A stretch of 64,000 bases of DNA from Leptodontidium sp. MPI-SDFR-AT-0119. Lineage: Eukaryota; Ascomycota; Leotiomycetes; Helotiales; Leptodontidiaceae. The notes under the pieces were generated by a model, which saw only the letters and a program-made list of their open reading frames with translations, searched no databases and was not told the DNA's origin. The position numbers and the translations under genes are program-made. This document shows positions 30,103 to 42,900 of the stretch, piece by piece. Numbering within the stretch: the first letter of the stretch is position 1; each line of letters starts with the position of its first letter. The stretch covers positions 372,001 through 436,000 of the forward strand of contig JAHLEZ010000033.1 in NCBI GenBank assembly GCA_020726505.1, in the 5' to 3' direction.

Positions 30103-30747
30103 ATGGCTCTTTCCAACCGCCAAGCACCACTCATCACCTTCTACCAGTGGGTAGAAAAGCGAGTTCAAGAGCATGACTTCGATGCTTATTCGATGTTTAA
30201 CCCAGACGGTTCTCCTTGGACGCTGGAACGAGACATCGAGAGCTATGTGGTAGAGTATCTTACTCGCTACAGATCTCAGGCAGAAGCTCAAGAGTTTAAC
30301 AACCGCCTTGTAGAAATCGAAGGTGCCCCAGATCATACCAGCACGACGGGACAAATGCGCTCCAATAGACGTCGACGAATGCTCTATGGACATTCTCCCG
30401 AAATGCTCCACGAGATGGTATCAATGGTGGAAGCCAACAATGATCCAGACAGAGGCGGAAACAGACTGTTGAAGTACCGCTCTGAGCCTGAAATGATGCG
30501 AAATATTCCGGAGGCTGACATGAATGCGTTGGTCGCAACAATGGAAGATATTCAGAAGTGCTGCTGGGTTGCATGCACTCTGAACGACTTCTCCATAGAG
30601 CGCCAACGGGAGTTCGATTCTCTGCTTGAACAAGAGCGTGAGATCTTCTTCCGAATGGAGCACATTTTCGCGGAGAATGGACGTCACTTCAGACAACCTT
30701 GGAACAGACCTGGCACCGTTGAGGACGCTGAAGCTGACGGATCCTAA
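30103..30747 (+). CDS. Hypothetical protein, 214 residues, function unknown
   Basis: I do not recognise a family. The frame is complete in one exon, begins 85 bases after a strong TATA box and has balanced codon use, which supports a real gene. The protein is hydrophilic and acidic at the end (EDAEADGS), without signal peptide or membrane segment. It contains LITFYQWVEKRVQEHDFDAY near the start, several Met-rich helical stretches (SPEMLHEMVSMVEANND) and a single Cys-Cys pair (QKCCWVACTLND). Predicted mostly helical from composition. It lies 0.5 kb upstream of a HET gene on the same strand, in an island between AT-rich blocks where lineage-specific genes are common. Confidence 0.65.
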   Translation: MALSNRQAPLITFYQWVEKRVQEHDFDAYSMFNPDGSPWTLERDIESYVVEYLTRYRSQAEAQEFNNRLVEIEGAPDHTSTTGQMRSNRRRRMLYGHSPEMLHEMVSMVEANNDPDRGGNRLLKYRSEPEMMRNIPEADMNALVATMEDIQKCCWVACTLNDFSIERQREFDSLLEQEREIFFRMEHIFAENGRHFRQPWNRPGTVEDAEADGS

Positions 30748-31258
30748 GCTGGGTTTTGTCTTCCTCTCCGACAGTGCTTCTGACTCTTTCGAAGCACAGA
30801 AATCCTTACGGCAACCTTTCCCCTTCTTTTCCAGAGATAAGGGGCCAGCTCCCTCTTCGGAGTATGATTTGTACCACATCTAGACACACCTAACCTAATT
30901 CCATTCAATTCTGCCCCAAAACTACTTCCTAGCCATAGATGAACATGTGATAACCAATGAATGTCAGATGAACGAAGAAGTCCGTCAAGATCACATCGGA
31001 ATGTCTAAGCGCCTGGTGGCGTCAGCCTCACCGTGATGGGCGTACCTGAATCCTTCCTCATTCAGCCAACCAGCCCTGCACCAGCGTCGCTTAACCAGCT
31101 TAGTCATCCTTCCAGCCCCTCCTTTTCTCCCCCGTCTGGCTCTCTTCATCTCCAACTCCAAGAACACTGTTGGTGTCACACCGAATCCATATGACATTAT
31201 AGAACTCATAACAACATTACCCTCTGTTCAACCTAAGACCGGGGCGTGATCTCAAGCC
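30748..31258. promoter_or_regulatory. Region between the orphan gene and the HET gene
   Basis: Contains the 3' flank of the orphan gene and the promoter of the HET gene. No further gene or clear TATA box was found. Confidence 0.35.
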
Positions 31259-34078
31259 ATGAAATCTAGTTCAGCGAGCAACAGCATCAATACCCTATGC
31301 GACGTGTGCACGGCCGCCGTCCCCTCAATACGCCGTCTACTATTTGAGTCGGAACCTGATGAGCCTGGCAGCCCTGTTCCCCTCAGCCTCATCAGACATA
31401 TACAAGCCAAAAAAGACACCTGCGCACTGTGCAAGCTTGTTGACCATGCTCTGGTCCAAAGCTGGCCTGAGGTGCCTCTCTGGTCCGGCGTCCACATGTA
31501 CAATCCGATGAAAGACACTCAGGCAGTTCTAGTCAGTGCCGACTCCGTGACCGACCTGTGGGAGAGGAATAGACCAAAGAACAGACCTCGTTGTCTCCGG
31601 GTGGAGATCACTCTTGATGGAACCTCGAGTTTCTTGACGCAGGCTCGAGATATGGCGGGATTCAAAATAGACACCAACAAAAGATCGTTCCAATCCGAGA
31701 TTCGACTGCTACAGCAGACCACTCCCGACCCCCAAAAGGAAAAGAATGACGTTGGGCTTGCGAGAGAATTTGGACGTATTTGCTCGGCCGATCGCCTGAA
31801 GGGCTGGTACCGGAGGTGTGTCGACGATTCATCCCACCACGAAAGCTGTGCTATAGCGAGGGTCATCAGCGAAGAGGCCTTCGACAAACCAAGTGGCCAG
31901 CCGACTCCTTTACCGAAGCTTCCTGGCGGCACTCGTCTGATTGATGTTGATGCGATGAAGCTAGTACCGGCTGGGCAGCGACATGACATCGAATTCGCGG
32001 CCTTGAGCTACGTCTGGGGTGAAGTACATCCGCTTGGTCTAGACACGACGAAAATGAACGTGGATGAGCGTGAGCTGGACGGGTCGTTGCGAAATGCCCC
32101 ACTGCCAAAGACGATTTCCGATGCCCTGCAGGTGACTAGGGACGTTGGCATTCCGTTCTTATGGGTCGATGCTCTGTGTATCGTGCAGGATCCAAGCCCA
32201 GAGAAAGATCTACAGATAAATGCCATGGACAAGGTGTATGGGCTTGCATCTCTCGTCATTGTTGCTGCGGCAGGCTCAGACTCTGAGGCTGGACTTGTGG
32301 GAACTCTAACATCTCCCAGAGCACCAGTCAATGACGATCGTGACGGCCAGGAGAAAGGCGTCGTCGGCAGCCAAGTCACAGGGCACGTTCAGGACCTTTA
32401 CTTTGCGGTCTCTCCTCCACCACTGCAACACATCCTCGCCACCTCAACCTGGTACACTCGCGGCTGGACGTATCAAGAATGGCACTTTGCCCGTCGTTCT
32501 CTTATCTTCACTTCTACACAAGTCTTCTTCCTTTGTGGTTGCATGTCTTTCTCGGAAGACCTCGTCCTCGAAAATGGAAGCTCCGTGCCAGTGGACTGGC
32601 AAATGATTTCGCAACGTGGCCCAGCAGCCACCGACAGGCATTGGGTTCCCAGCATGAAGTATCACGGACAGGTCCTGGGCGTCAGCAGTGGTTGGGGAGC
32701 ATATGTGGACGCGGTGCAGAATTTGTCACCAAGATTCGTCCGGGATCCACGAGATATCCTGAAGTCGCTCGCAGGCATTCTTGGCAATCTCCACCGCGCA
32801 ACCCGCAATCGTTTTGTGGCAGGCATGTCTGTCGGTCTATTCCATGATGCTCTACTATGGGTGCCTGTGGCAGGCGACTTCGATCGTCAGCTGCTCAAAC
32901 GTGTTGGCGTCCGACCCGCAGCGGCCAGCAAAGATCCCCATGGCTGGCGTACTGGAGGCAAGTGGCTGCCATCGTGGTCATGGGCTGAGTGGGATGGACC
33001 TGTTAAATACGGCGACATACCGGCTGGCAAGAGTCTGGTCGAAGAGTTCAAGGTGGTCTACACTGAGCCTGGACTTGGAAGCAGGTACATGGTACCGGCA
33101 GACACAGAGGAAATAGATGACATTCTAGCGGACTCATCAGAAGATGACGGCGGGGAGTCTGAAGAGCATACCGCGCCCGTGATAAGGCGTAGCTGGATAA
33201 GGCGCCTTTTCCGGCGCGGCGAGTCGCGCACGAATGCTCTCTCTCGTGAACTTGCACGCAGAAAGGCTACGGAGGAACGCATCGAGGTTATGGAGGGACG
33301 CTTCGAGGCTAAAAAAGCTAGACTCGAGCAATTGATAGCCCGTCGTCAAGCTCGACAGCTCGTCCTTCGGGCCCATCTACTCGGCAGGCCTCTAGCAGAG
33401 CCCCAGACTGACCGCCCAATCCCTGGGATGACCTACTTCGGACGACGTCCGCAGCTGCATGGCGACGGAAATGCGGACGGTACCGAGGCAGAAGCCAAGC
33501 GCGAGGGAAAGGCCCTCAGCATCGCACAAGTCGCCCCCCTCTCCGCGGCCATCGGTTCGGTGTCGCCAGAAGGTGCCCCAAATGGTCAGCTGCTGTCGCC
33601 CATCTACTCTCACAAATGTGGACTCTTTTTCACAGGCATGATTGCCACAGTGCAGATCGCACCGGTGCTTGACGACATCATGGGCCGGGCTGAAGGGTTG
33701 CTGGACCTCGCCGGTCGGTACATTGGGGTTGCCTTAATGGATCAACCAATGGAAGAAATCCAGGAGGCTTTCGTACAATCGTTCCTGAAGGTAGAAGTGG
33801 TTGCTCTCAGCCATAGCGAAATGCCGACACGATATCTCAAAGAGAAGGCATTTCTTGAAATAGCTGGCATGGTAGGGGAGGAGCACCCCGAGTGGATTGG
33901 GGCATTGATCTTGAGCGAAATGGGCGACCTAGCAAAAAGAGCAAGCAAGCTTGAAGAGAAAGATACGGACGGGAAGAAACAAGCAAGGAGTTTTGGTAGG
34001 CTTGGTGTTGCTCAGATTTCCAAGAAGGCATGGGATATGTGGGTGGACAAAAAGGAAGAGGAGATTTTGTTACTGTGA
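31259..34078 (+). CDS. HET-domain (heterokaryon incompatibility) protein, 939 residues
   Basis: HET-domain proteins trigger cell death when unlike strains fuse and also serve in general fungal immunity. The single exon is intact. The N-terminus has Cys pairs (LCDVC at about residue 13; CALCKLV at about 54) commonly found ahead of HET. The HET domain covers about residues 240-415: IEFAALSYVWGEVHP, then LPKTISDALQVTRDVGIPFL with WVDALCI, QINAMDKVYGLASLVIVAA, and TWYTRGWTYQEWHFARR. After it lie WRTGGKWLPSWSWAEWDGP, an acidic stretch near residues 620-635, and a basic coiled-coil-like segment (about 645-705). The C-terminus is helical and lacks NACHT, WD or ankyrin repeats, so this is a stand-alone HET protein. 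The start at 31259 is the first ATG in frame. Confidence 0.9.
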   Translation: MKSSSASNSINTLCDVCTAAVPSIRRLLFESEPDEPGSPVPLSLIRHIQAKKDTCALCKLVDHALVQSWPEVPLWSGVHMYNPMKDTQAVLVSADSVTDLWERNRPKNRPRCLRVEITLDGTSSFLTQARDMAGFKIDTNKRSFQSEIRLLQQTTPDPQKEKNDVGLAREFGRICSADRLKGWYRRCVDDSSHHESCAIARVISEEAFDKPSGQPTPLPKLPGGTRLIDVDAMKLVPAGQRHDIEFAALSYVWGEVHPLGLDTTKMNVDERELDGSLRNAPLPKTISDALQVTRDVGIPFLWVDALCIVQDPSPEKDLQINAMDKVYGLASLVIVAAAGSDSEAGLVGTLTSPRAPVNDDRDGQEKGVVGSQVTGHVQDLYFAVSPPPLQHILATSTWYTRGWTYQEWHFARRSLIFTSTQVFFLCGCMSFSEDLVLENGSSVPVDWQMISQRGPAATDRHWVPSMKYHGQVLGVSSGWGAYVDAVQNLSPRFVRDPRDILKSLAGILGNLHRATRNRFVAGMSVGLFHDALLWVPVAGDFDRQLLKRVGVRPAAASKDPHGWRTGGKWLPSWSWAEWDGPVKYGDIPAGKSLVEEFKVVYTEPGLGSRYMVPADTEEIDDILADSSEDDGGESEEHTAPVIRRSWIRRLFRRGESRTNALSRELARRKATEERIEVMEGRFEAKKARLEQLIARRQARQLVLRAHLLGRPLAEPQTDRPIPGMTYFGRRPQLHGDGNADGTEAEAKREGKALSIAQVAPLSAAIGSVSPEGAPNGQLLSPIYSHKCGLFFTGMIATVQIAPVLDDIMGRAEGLLDLAGRYIGVALMDQPMEEIQEAFVQSFLKVEVVALSHSEMPTRYLKEKAFLEIAGMVGEEHPEWIGALILSEMGDLAKRASKLEEKDTDGKKQARSFGRLGVAQISKKAWDMWVDKKEEEILLL

Positions 34079-35230
34079 TAACCGACGAGACACTTGAATG
34101 CATTTACTAGAAGGTGATTCGTCGCCTGCTGGTAAGACCCTCCGTAGCCCACTGCTCGATCTTAGGTCCACAGACTATCATCGTATGAACGTGAGAACAA
34201 AGATGATCAACGTTGCTCTGATGTACTAACATCTCGCCAGGAGCTCCCCTCCGGCACCAATCACAGCTCTCAGTTCTCCACTCAAGCGAAAAAATCAAAA
34301 CACAGATATCAAATGAAACATGCAACCCCCAATGACTGTAGGAATAGCAGTGAGACCACTCGCAAGCTAGTCGTGATCAGTGTCGTAACAAGTCATGAGT
34401 GACAAGGTCCGGTGCAAGGAGGAGCATAAAGAGCATTCGATGTGTATCAGCCTGGAATGTAAGGGGACCACTTGACCAGCTTCATTCACCCGACACTCTG
34501 ATGCTTTAAGACCCACAAGGGCCTTCCAATGTTAACAAAAGAGTGTGTAACATATCTCCGAGCTTGGGCTGAAGAATTGTGCAATGGTGAGAACTTACTG
34601 AGGTGATTCTCAGTCGGGGTGGCGGGAGCTCTGTCAATGGGGGGCCACGTCGTGTGCTTCGTTCATAGCAAACAAAGTCTTGGAGAATATTTGGCGATGT
34701 TCTACTTCATATCAACCGCATATTTGAGTGCTTAGCTGTCCACATAGATCCAGGTTTATGTGTGCAAGAGACTGCGGCGACGTCAGAAAGACTGAAGAGG
34801 TTGCCGATATCCACAATTGCTGACTAACAAGGCTACCTCAGATCACCCTCGCCAGGAGCTTTTCTCCAACTTCCCGTCTACTTCAACCTCACCTTCTCCA
34901 CCAACCCACCTATATTCTCGAATCACAGTACAACTGGCGTGCCAGAATTGCCAGATGTTTTCCCTATCTTGACAATCTCTCAAATCTCTGGATTGTGCCG
35001 TGCAGAGAGATGCCGTGCCATGCGTGGCCGAGCATAAACTTTCCATGACGCAAGGATGCTTTCAACATGCTCGAGGAGTTCATAAGGTAGGGCAGTATCG
35101 TAGGCTGGTAGGTCATATTTTCTTCTACTTGAATCTCTATTGTTCGGTACTTGTTGTCTGTTATATTATCTGCGTATCCATGGGGGAACCACAAGGAGAA
35201 ACGAACGGCAGGTACCTGTACAGCGCTTGT
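34079..35230. other. Right edge of the gene island, no gene recognised
   Basis: Ordinary composition up to about 35230, then a sudden change to AT-rich DNA. Short open frames are present on both strands without known motifs. A chance or decayed sequence is likely. Confidence 0.4.
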
Positions 35231-38200
35231 TTCTCATCCTCTGGATTCTCCTCTGGCTTTTTAACCTCCTTATCTTTTAGTGTTTTAATTCTCTCTAGAA
35301 GCTAATTATAAACCAGAAACAACACAAACATTAATCTTATGCAGATACTACTTACGGCGAGAGTTGCTTTAGCTATTATAAACTAATAATTATTATAAGC
35401 TGCTATAATATTAACTAACGTAGTCAGTAAAGCAACGAGCGAGTTTAGCAAACCTGGCCTTTATTATATTAGCTCTTTGTATATCTTATACAGTTATAAA
35501 CACTTATAAGAATATCTGCTTAGTTAGCTAAATATATTCCTTATATTATTTCTTCCAGAGCTAACACGTTCCGGAAAGTCTAATTTTATATATTATTACC
35601 GTAACCGGCAGAAGCAGGAGATTCTGGACAGTTTTTTAAATAATCTCTCCGGCTTTACTATTACTAAGCGTAATAGAATGTTTAAGGGAAGTAAACGTGG
35701 CGGGTAACATAATAAATCCGGTTAAAGTGAGCCAGGAAAAGAAAGCTACAAGCATATTATCTACTTTAAATACTTTATTAGCTTAAGTACATAATTTTAT
35801 ATAAGGAGTAGGGGTCTCGTTATCAGTGGAGCACTCCTCCTTTTTCCATGCTTCAGACATGATATAAGATAAATAAGTACGTTCCGTTTCTACCATCTCT
35901 CGCCAAAGCAAAGATACGGCATATCAGGGTGCAGAACTCGCTTTAATAATTCCGGATGTTTCTATTTCAGTCGAGGGCCATATTAAATTACTTTGAATTG
36001 TCTCAATTACATTTTAAAGCCACATTAAGCTCCTAACTGAAGACTAGTAGCCTAGCCGATCAAATAATATAAACGAGTTTGATCTTTGAGTTCAATAAAC
36101 ACTACAACTTAAATAGCCCCTGACCGTAACACGATCTCGCTAGTATAATTATATCCTTTTATTTAAAGCTAATACCACTGGAAGAACGCTTAAGTAGTCT
36201 ACCGCGTCTCTTCTTAGTTATTCTTTTATAAAATCTAGTATAACGTCTTGAAATATTTTACTTCTTGGTATAAAGTGAGCACCTGGATAGTATATTATTA
36301 AGCGACTCTTACACTTCTCTGCTAACTTCAGCGTATAATCCTAGGGTATAACCGGATCCAAATTCCTAACAAAATGCAAAACTAGCGTCTGAACTTGCGG
36401 ATAGTAAAGAGATTTGTACTAGAGGTGAGATAATATGAAGCTGTTAAAGCAGATAGCAAAATGAAATAGTAATAAAAAGAATTATATATCGCGTCAGTCC
36501 TGCTTATCGAGTTTATATTTAGCCCTGTGCTAAAGTTGTAATATAAAAAAAACGTACTCTTAAATTTATCTGGAGATTTTATATAAGCTCAGGAAATGCT
36601 CGGCGTTTTGTAATAAATACTAATATATAAGCCGTAGCTGCATTAGTAGAGAATCTAATAATTCTTATAAAGGGACTTGCCGTTCGGATTACTTTTAGTA
36701 TATAACGAATAATTTGACCGTAACCTTATATCACTTCTGTTATATAATTCTTAAATTCTTAAATCCAGGCATCGAAGTCTCTTTTATCTCTTATGATTGA
36801 ACTTGCAGGCAGAATTCGATACGGCGCAGTAGGATAAAACAAGTCGACTCCGCTTAAGAAAGATAAATAAGCGTTCTAGAGGAGATTCTTAAAGAACCGA
36901 GTCTTACTTTTAAATAATGCTCCCGATTATACGTTTCTTATAAGTGCACAGTATAAGTGAGAATATTGTGAAGTGCCGTAATATTATCTTGAAAAAATAT
37001 ATACTATGGAGTATCAGTACTTTTGCTCTTTTAGAAAAAGTTCTTATATCTTATTTCACGCTCTTTAACTTAATAGCGAATGAATTATTAATACTTTATA
37101 TTTAGAAATTATTTATAAAAGAACAGAACTGCGTTTATACTCTGCTTGGGAAAGAGGCTTTAGACGTCTGTACTTATTTATTCTCCTTGTTAAGTGAATA
37201 AGTGTCGTGAAAATCGTGCGGTTAAAAATACTAATTCGGTTCATTATTCTTTTTACAATTCGAATTGACTGTTCAAGCATAATATTTATGAAGATGCGGT
37301 CTTCTTATTTATCAATGCCGTATAAAACGGTTCATGCAATAATACTTGCTCTGTGCGTAAAGCGTGGTTTGTTAAATATATAGCCGGTTGCCGTAGCTTA
37401 TATTTTTCGTAAGTAAGTCGGAATATTTCACGGTCTTCATGCTCAGGCTTAAGTAATACTTAATAAATCAAAGTGGCTTAATGTTTGCCCCTAGTTTCTG
37501 CCCCCGGTCTCTGCCCCTTGTCTTTACCTCTTGTCTTCGCCTTACATTCTCGCTTTCGTTTGCGCTAAATATTTTCAGCAGTTTACTTTTAGCTACGAAT
37601 TAATTGTTATTCTTATTAGGTAAATTAATTGAGAAGAGTATTTTGTAGCTTTTGAAGTTATATTTTAAATAGGAAGTCGATATTTAATTGTCTAAACTAA
37701 AAATAGAAGTTCCGACTTGTATGGTTAAGTATATTATTGAATGCGCAGAGCAGATGAGAGAAGGCTTTAATAAAATCAAGTCTAGATAGTGCATGTTTAT
37801 ATAGAGTCTTTTCTTCGTAATTACCTCGCTTTGAATATAGTCTTAATTCAAATTATTAAATCTTTTTATTATATCTTTTCCGCGGAGCGCGTTACTTGAT
37901 TTATATTTCAGCGAGTCTCTTTGTTTGCTTTGAAAAGCTAGGGCGATAAACTTTAGAAAACCAGCAGCTTAAGCTATTAACAGAGCTAGTTAAAAAGACG
38001 ATACTAACGAAGAGAATGAGTTTTCGGTATTTCGCCGCTGAAGAAACATCTTCTATTAAAATATCGCTTATAGATCTTCTAATAAGGTTCTTTACTTCGC
38101 GCTGGAATTCGAATGCGCTATATAATTACAGCCTTGTAGCAGATATATTAGTTAATGCCGTGATTAAACGGTAATATAATATATTATATTCGCTAGTAAA

Positions 38201-39657
38201 GAATTTATATAACAAACAAAATATAAATAAAGAGGCAAAGGTGCGACTTAAATACCAGATACAGAGAACAGTGATAAAAGAGCAAATCGTTGAGCCGATT
38301 ATAAGAGCGAGCGGGCCGGAATAGTCAGAGAGGTAACTTATACTAATTTGGCTAATTATTTAAGAAATATTTAAAAAGGAGAGTAGTATAGTTCCCTGAC
38401 TTGGTGAGAAACTTATAGCAAATACGTAGGTTACAATATATCAGCATTTCATAACAAGATCACTTTGTTATTACTTATATAGCAGATAGATATTTAGTAA
38501 AAAGAATACAAGCTTTTAAAGAACATTTGAACATATTACTACGAAGAACATTAGCTTTTTAAATACTTCAAGCCTGATTTTGTTCTTAATTCCGTTATTA
38601 ATTTGGCGCATAAAGCGACTACGAACGAGAGGAAGTATTAGTCCGACGAGTACAAGCTTAATTAAAATTATTATTAGACTTTTCTTAAATTAATAGCTGA
38701 TATACTTATAATAGTAATTTTATATGCTTTTAATATAATAGCGTGCTTATATTTTCTGAGTATTTTTTTAATTATAAACGGCAGCTTAAGGCCCCAGATT
38801 CCAGCAGAACTAAATCTATATAAGTTTAGTTTTAATTTGAAAAGAACTAAGTAATATTTATAAAATGCCGTAAGCCAGTCCCCTTCGTTTAATAAATTAC
38901 TTATTTAATATATTAAGGAGTGGGTAATATATGATTAAGAAGCTGAGGCTATAAAGAAATCCTTATGCGATAATTAAATGCTATACTTCTGTAGTAAAGC
39001 TGCTAACTACTAATGTAAGATTATAAACTAATTATTTATATTATATTATATATTTTTAGTATATAAGGTATTTAATAATAAAGAAAGTAATCAAAGGTGT
39101 ACCGAGATACGATATTACTTAATAGTAGCAATTGTTTAATAAAGCAAAATATTAAAGGGAAAAGAGGGGGGACATACGGTAGTTAAAGTCCCTACTAACG
39201 ACAAATATCGATTGCTAGTAAAGGTATTGTTATTTTAATAATATAATTAAAAGACTCTGAATATTAACAGGAAACCTCTTAACATCAGTTAACTAATTAA
39301 GATACGAAAGAAAGTATTTACCTTACATTAAGCCTTCGATTATAAAGGCTCTTATCATAAAAGCTTATGCTTGTCGACTATTATTAACTAATGAAAGTAT
39401 AGTATTTTCATCTGCGTTAATAATAAACTCTGTATAATTACCCGGATAAGGTCGTGAACTATTACTATTAATCATATCGAGAATATTATAATAAATTAAA
39501 GCTCCCCCAACTCAGAAATTTCCAAGGTGCTTAAATAAAAAGTAAATTAATAAAGATATAGAATCGAATAATAAGTAGTTGTGAAATTGGCAAATCAATA
39601 TGAGGAAACGACACGTGATTTGAAGTGATTATTGAATTGCTTAAGTTGCGACTACCT
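35231..39657. other. RIP-degraded repeat DNA of unknown type
   Basis: Moderately to strongly AT-rich, with no open frame of useful length. On the plus strand between about 38.5 and 39.5 kb a frame with many TAA/TAG but otherwise protein-like composition is legible, which is typical of a coding sequence whose Gln and Trp codons became stops by RIP. I could not name the family. Boundaries are not resolved. Confidence 0.45.
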
Positions 39658-39819
39658 TGTTGGATTTCATGTGATCCAAGAGTCACGTGAATGCCGAAGG
39701 CTTTAGAAGCCTTGATTTATAAACACATAGAAAGCTCTCGAAGCTTTCTCTTATGTATATAAACCTACTCTCACTCTACCTTTAGACGAGTGAGGCATGT
39801 AAATAGTCAAAATGTGACA
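39658..39819. mobile_element. 162-bp solo LTR, target duplication TACCT
   Basis: Begins TGTTGGATTTCATGTGATCC and ends AAAATGTGACA. It is flanked by TACCT at 39653-39657 and 39820-39824. It is the same sequence, with few substitutions, as the two LTRs of the 912-bp element at 50290-51201. A solo LTR with intact target duplication is the product of recombination between the two LTRs of a former full copy. Confidence 0.9.
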
Positions 39820-39979
39820 TACCTAAGAGCTTAAGGCTCTATATATACACTGTAATAGGCTTACTAGAACCTTCTAAAGTCGATTATAAATCATTTTGAT
39901 TTATAATAACTCTTAGAATCGTCTAGAAAAGAAAGGTCATATGACCGAATAAGCGAATGTTCTGGAAGCCGGCAGGAGG

Positions 39980-42900
39980 CACTAATTACAAATCAACACT
40001 TTCTTTTAACATAGTCTTTTATATATATTATACTTAAGATTAAAGGCTTTTTTACCTTTTTATTATTATTTAGTTTTCTTTATAATAGCTTTATTAATAT
40101 ATTCTCGTTATATTTAGAATTATATAGCTTTAAGTTATAATAATTTAAACCGGTTTTATACTTTTTTTTATAAATAACGTTCTTTATATTAAGTTCTTTG
40201 TTTCGATAGGCAAGATTTCTTCTTTATTATATATTATATAAAATAGAGTATAATTAATTAAGTTATATATAGTTGTTTTATTAATAAATAATATAATGGG
40301 GAGATTATTAATTTAACGATTACTTATTTTTAATAAAGTATTTTTAATAAGTCTATAGCCTTATTCGATTATTCCGTTAGCTTTAGCGTTATATACTAAG
40401 ACTTTAATTTGTTTAATTTTTATTTTATTAAGTAACTTTAATACTTTACTTATATTCTTAGTTCCATCGTTTATAACGAGTCTTTAAAACAACTTATAAC
40501 GATAAATAATATCTTCTTAAATAAAAACAGCGATGTATTTAGCCTTTTTAATAAGGAGAGCTCTTACTTCGGCCTATTTACTTATATTATCTCTTATAAT
40601 AATAAGGTAGCCTTTTCCCTTATACAATAGTATATAAGTGACATTTAATGCTTACTTTTTTATAAGTCTATTTAATATTATAAGGTAAAGAGGCTCTTTA
40701 AAACGTTTTGTTAATTGGAGTTAATAACTCTTATATATTTAAACGTATTTTATATAATTAATAAAAAGTCCTTTTTAAGAGTATTATATAGCGATACGGT
40801 AATAAGTGCTTTCTCTCCCTTTATAATTAGAATTATTATAACAGCTCTAAAGTATAATTTCCTTCTCTTTATTAGTGTTAATAATAAGCTTAATAGTGGC
40901 TCCTTTTATAAGTAACTTCTAGATTCGGCGACTATATATTCTATAATTTAAAGCTTTTTATTTAAAAACTTAAAACTATTTTTTAATTATATCCTTAAGA
41001 GTCTTAAGTGTTATTAGGTACCGGGTAATTCGTTAGTACCTTTCGCTATACTTATTAGCTATAATAAGTAGTTCTTTATTATTATAGCTAAAGTTATTAA
41101 AAAAGCTAAGCTCTCTTTTATTCTTTAAATATTTTATTTTAGCTCTTATATTTTAAAGAATGTTATTTCGCTTTTATAGCTCTAAGTCTATTATTACTTT
41201 ATTAAACTCGGAATCCGTAGGTGTAACGGTTTCCTCCGCTTTTATAAGGTAGATTTTATAAGCCTTAAGTTCTAAAAGTATTTAATCTTTATTTATATTA
41301 CTCTTTTTTAACGTGTTATTAAAATGCTTTAGTCTCTTAAAGAGTTAGTCTAAGATTATATAAGTTAAGCCCTTAACGTATTAAACTTTAAAATTAAATA
41401 GGCGTATTTAAGTAAACTATTTAATAAATAGAGCGCTAAGATAATTATAAGCGGCTTTATTTAACTAAGTAATAAAAGTATTAACATTAGTTTTAATAAT
41501 AAAATATATATTAATAAGCCAAATCTTAAGCTTCTTTAAAATATAAAACATACCTTTGTATTCTCGTTTAGTAATATTATATTTAACCTTAGTCTTACTT
41601 TAAAATCCGCTCTTATATTTTATAAGGCGTATTTTATTTATTAAAGAGTTTCTTTAACTAAGGAAACCTCCTTAGCTTATATTATTAAAGTTAATACTAA
41701 TAACTATCTCTCTTATACCTTCGCTATAATCGATTTAACACAAAATAAAGAATAAGTATAATATATCTTTAAAGGTTTATATTACTTTATTATAAATCTC
41801 TAGGTCTTAAAAGAATTTAATACTTTTTTTAAAAAGTATATATAATAGTTTAGTAATAAGTCGAAAATCCTTAATTTAAATCTAAAAGTAAATAACGAGG
41901 CCTAAAAATACTTTGACTTTCGTTAAGTTACTTAGTGACTTTTAATTTTTAATTTTAATTAAATGTCTTATTAAAGGTTTTTTCCTTTTAAAGTTATAAG
42001 CGTATTTTATAATGTTTATACTATTTAAACAAAACTAAGACTTTGGTTTAATAGTAATACTTACTCTTTTTAAGCGTTTTAGGGTTTTATTAAGGTTTTA
42101 AATATACGTTAAGATAAATCTCCGGATTCCGGGACGAGCCTCTTTTTAACTATAGTTTATATATAGTCCCTTAACTCTTATATTATTTAAAAATAATATA
42201 GCCACACTAAGAATTAGTAGCTTTAAGATATAAGTAATTATTTTAACGAACTAAGTAACTAAATTCGTAATACCTTAAAAAAAAGTTATATTTTTAATTA
42301 AGCCTACGTTTAAGACATAAAAAGTAGTTATATCTCGATTATATTTATAAAGAGTTTGTTAATTATAGCCGGAATATAAGTTAATAAGGCTAACGACATA
42401 ATAACCAGCGAACTCTTTTAAAAACTCGTCTATTAATAGTAAGAGATTAATATCTCTTTATATAACGGCGTTTAATATAATAACTAAGTTAATAAGTTTA
42501 TATTTTTTAAATTCTTTTTTTTTATTAAAAACCAAGTGTTTTAGTATAGGCCTTTAAAGAGCTTAAAAATACCTTTATTAAGACGCTCCTATATTATTTT
42601 TATAACTTTTAAAATTAAAACTTACAGTAACGGAAAATTAGGGGCTTATTAAGCTTTATACTTAATAGTTTTAATAACAACTAAGAGAGAAATATTTTCG
42701 TAAAACCGGCTACATTTAGGCTAGTCGAATGTTATAGCTCCTTTTTTATTAATTATTATTTCGTTAAAGAGGGTCTTTTCTTTAAGTAATAGATGTTTGT
42801 TAATATTAATTTTAGTTAGTCTTTCCGGTATAAGTCGAGAGTTATAAGGTACGCTCGTAAAACGTAGTAATATTAAGTCTTAGTATTTTCTTAATTACTT

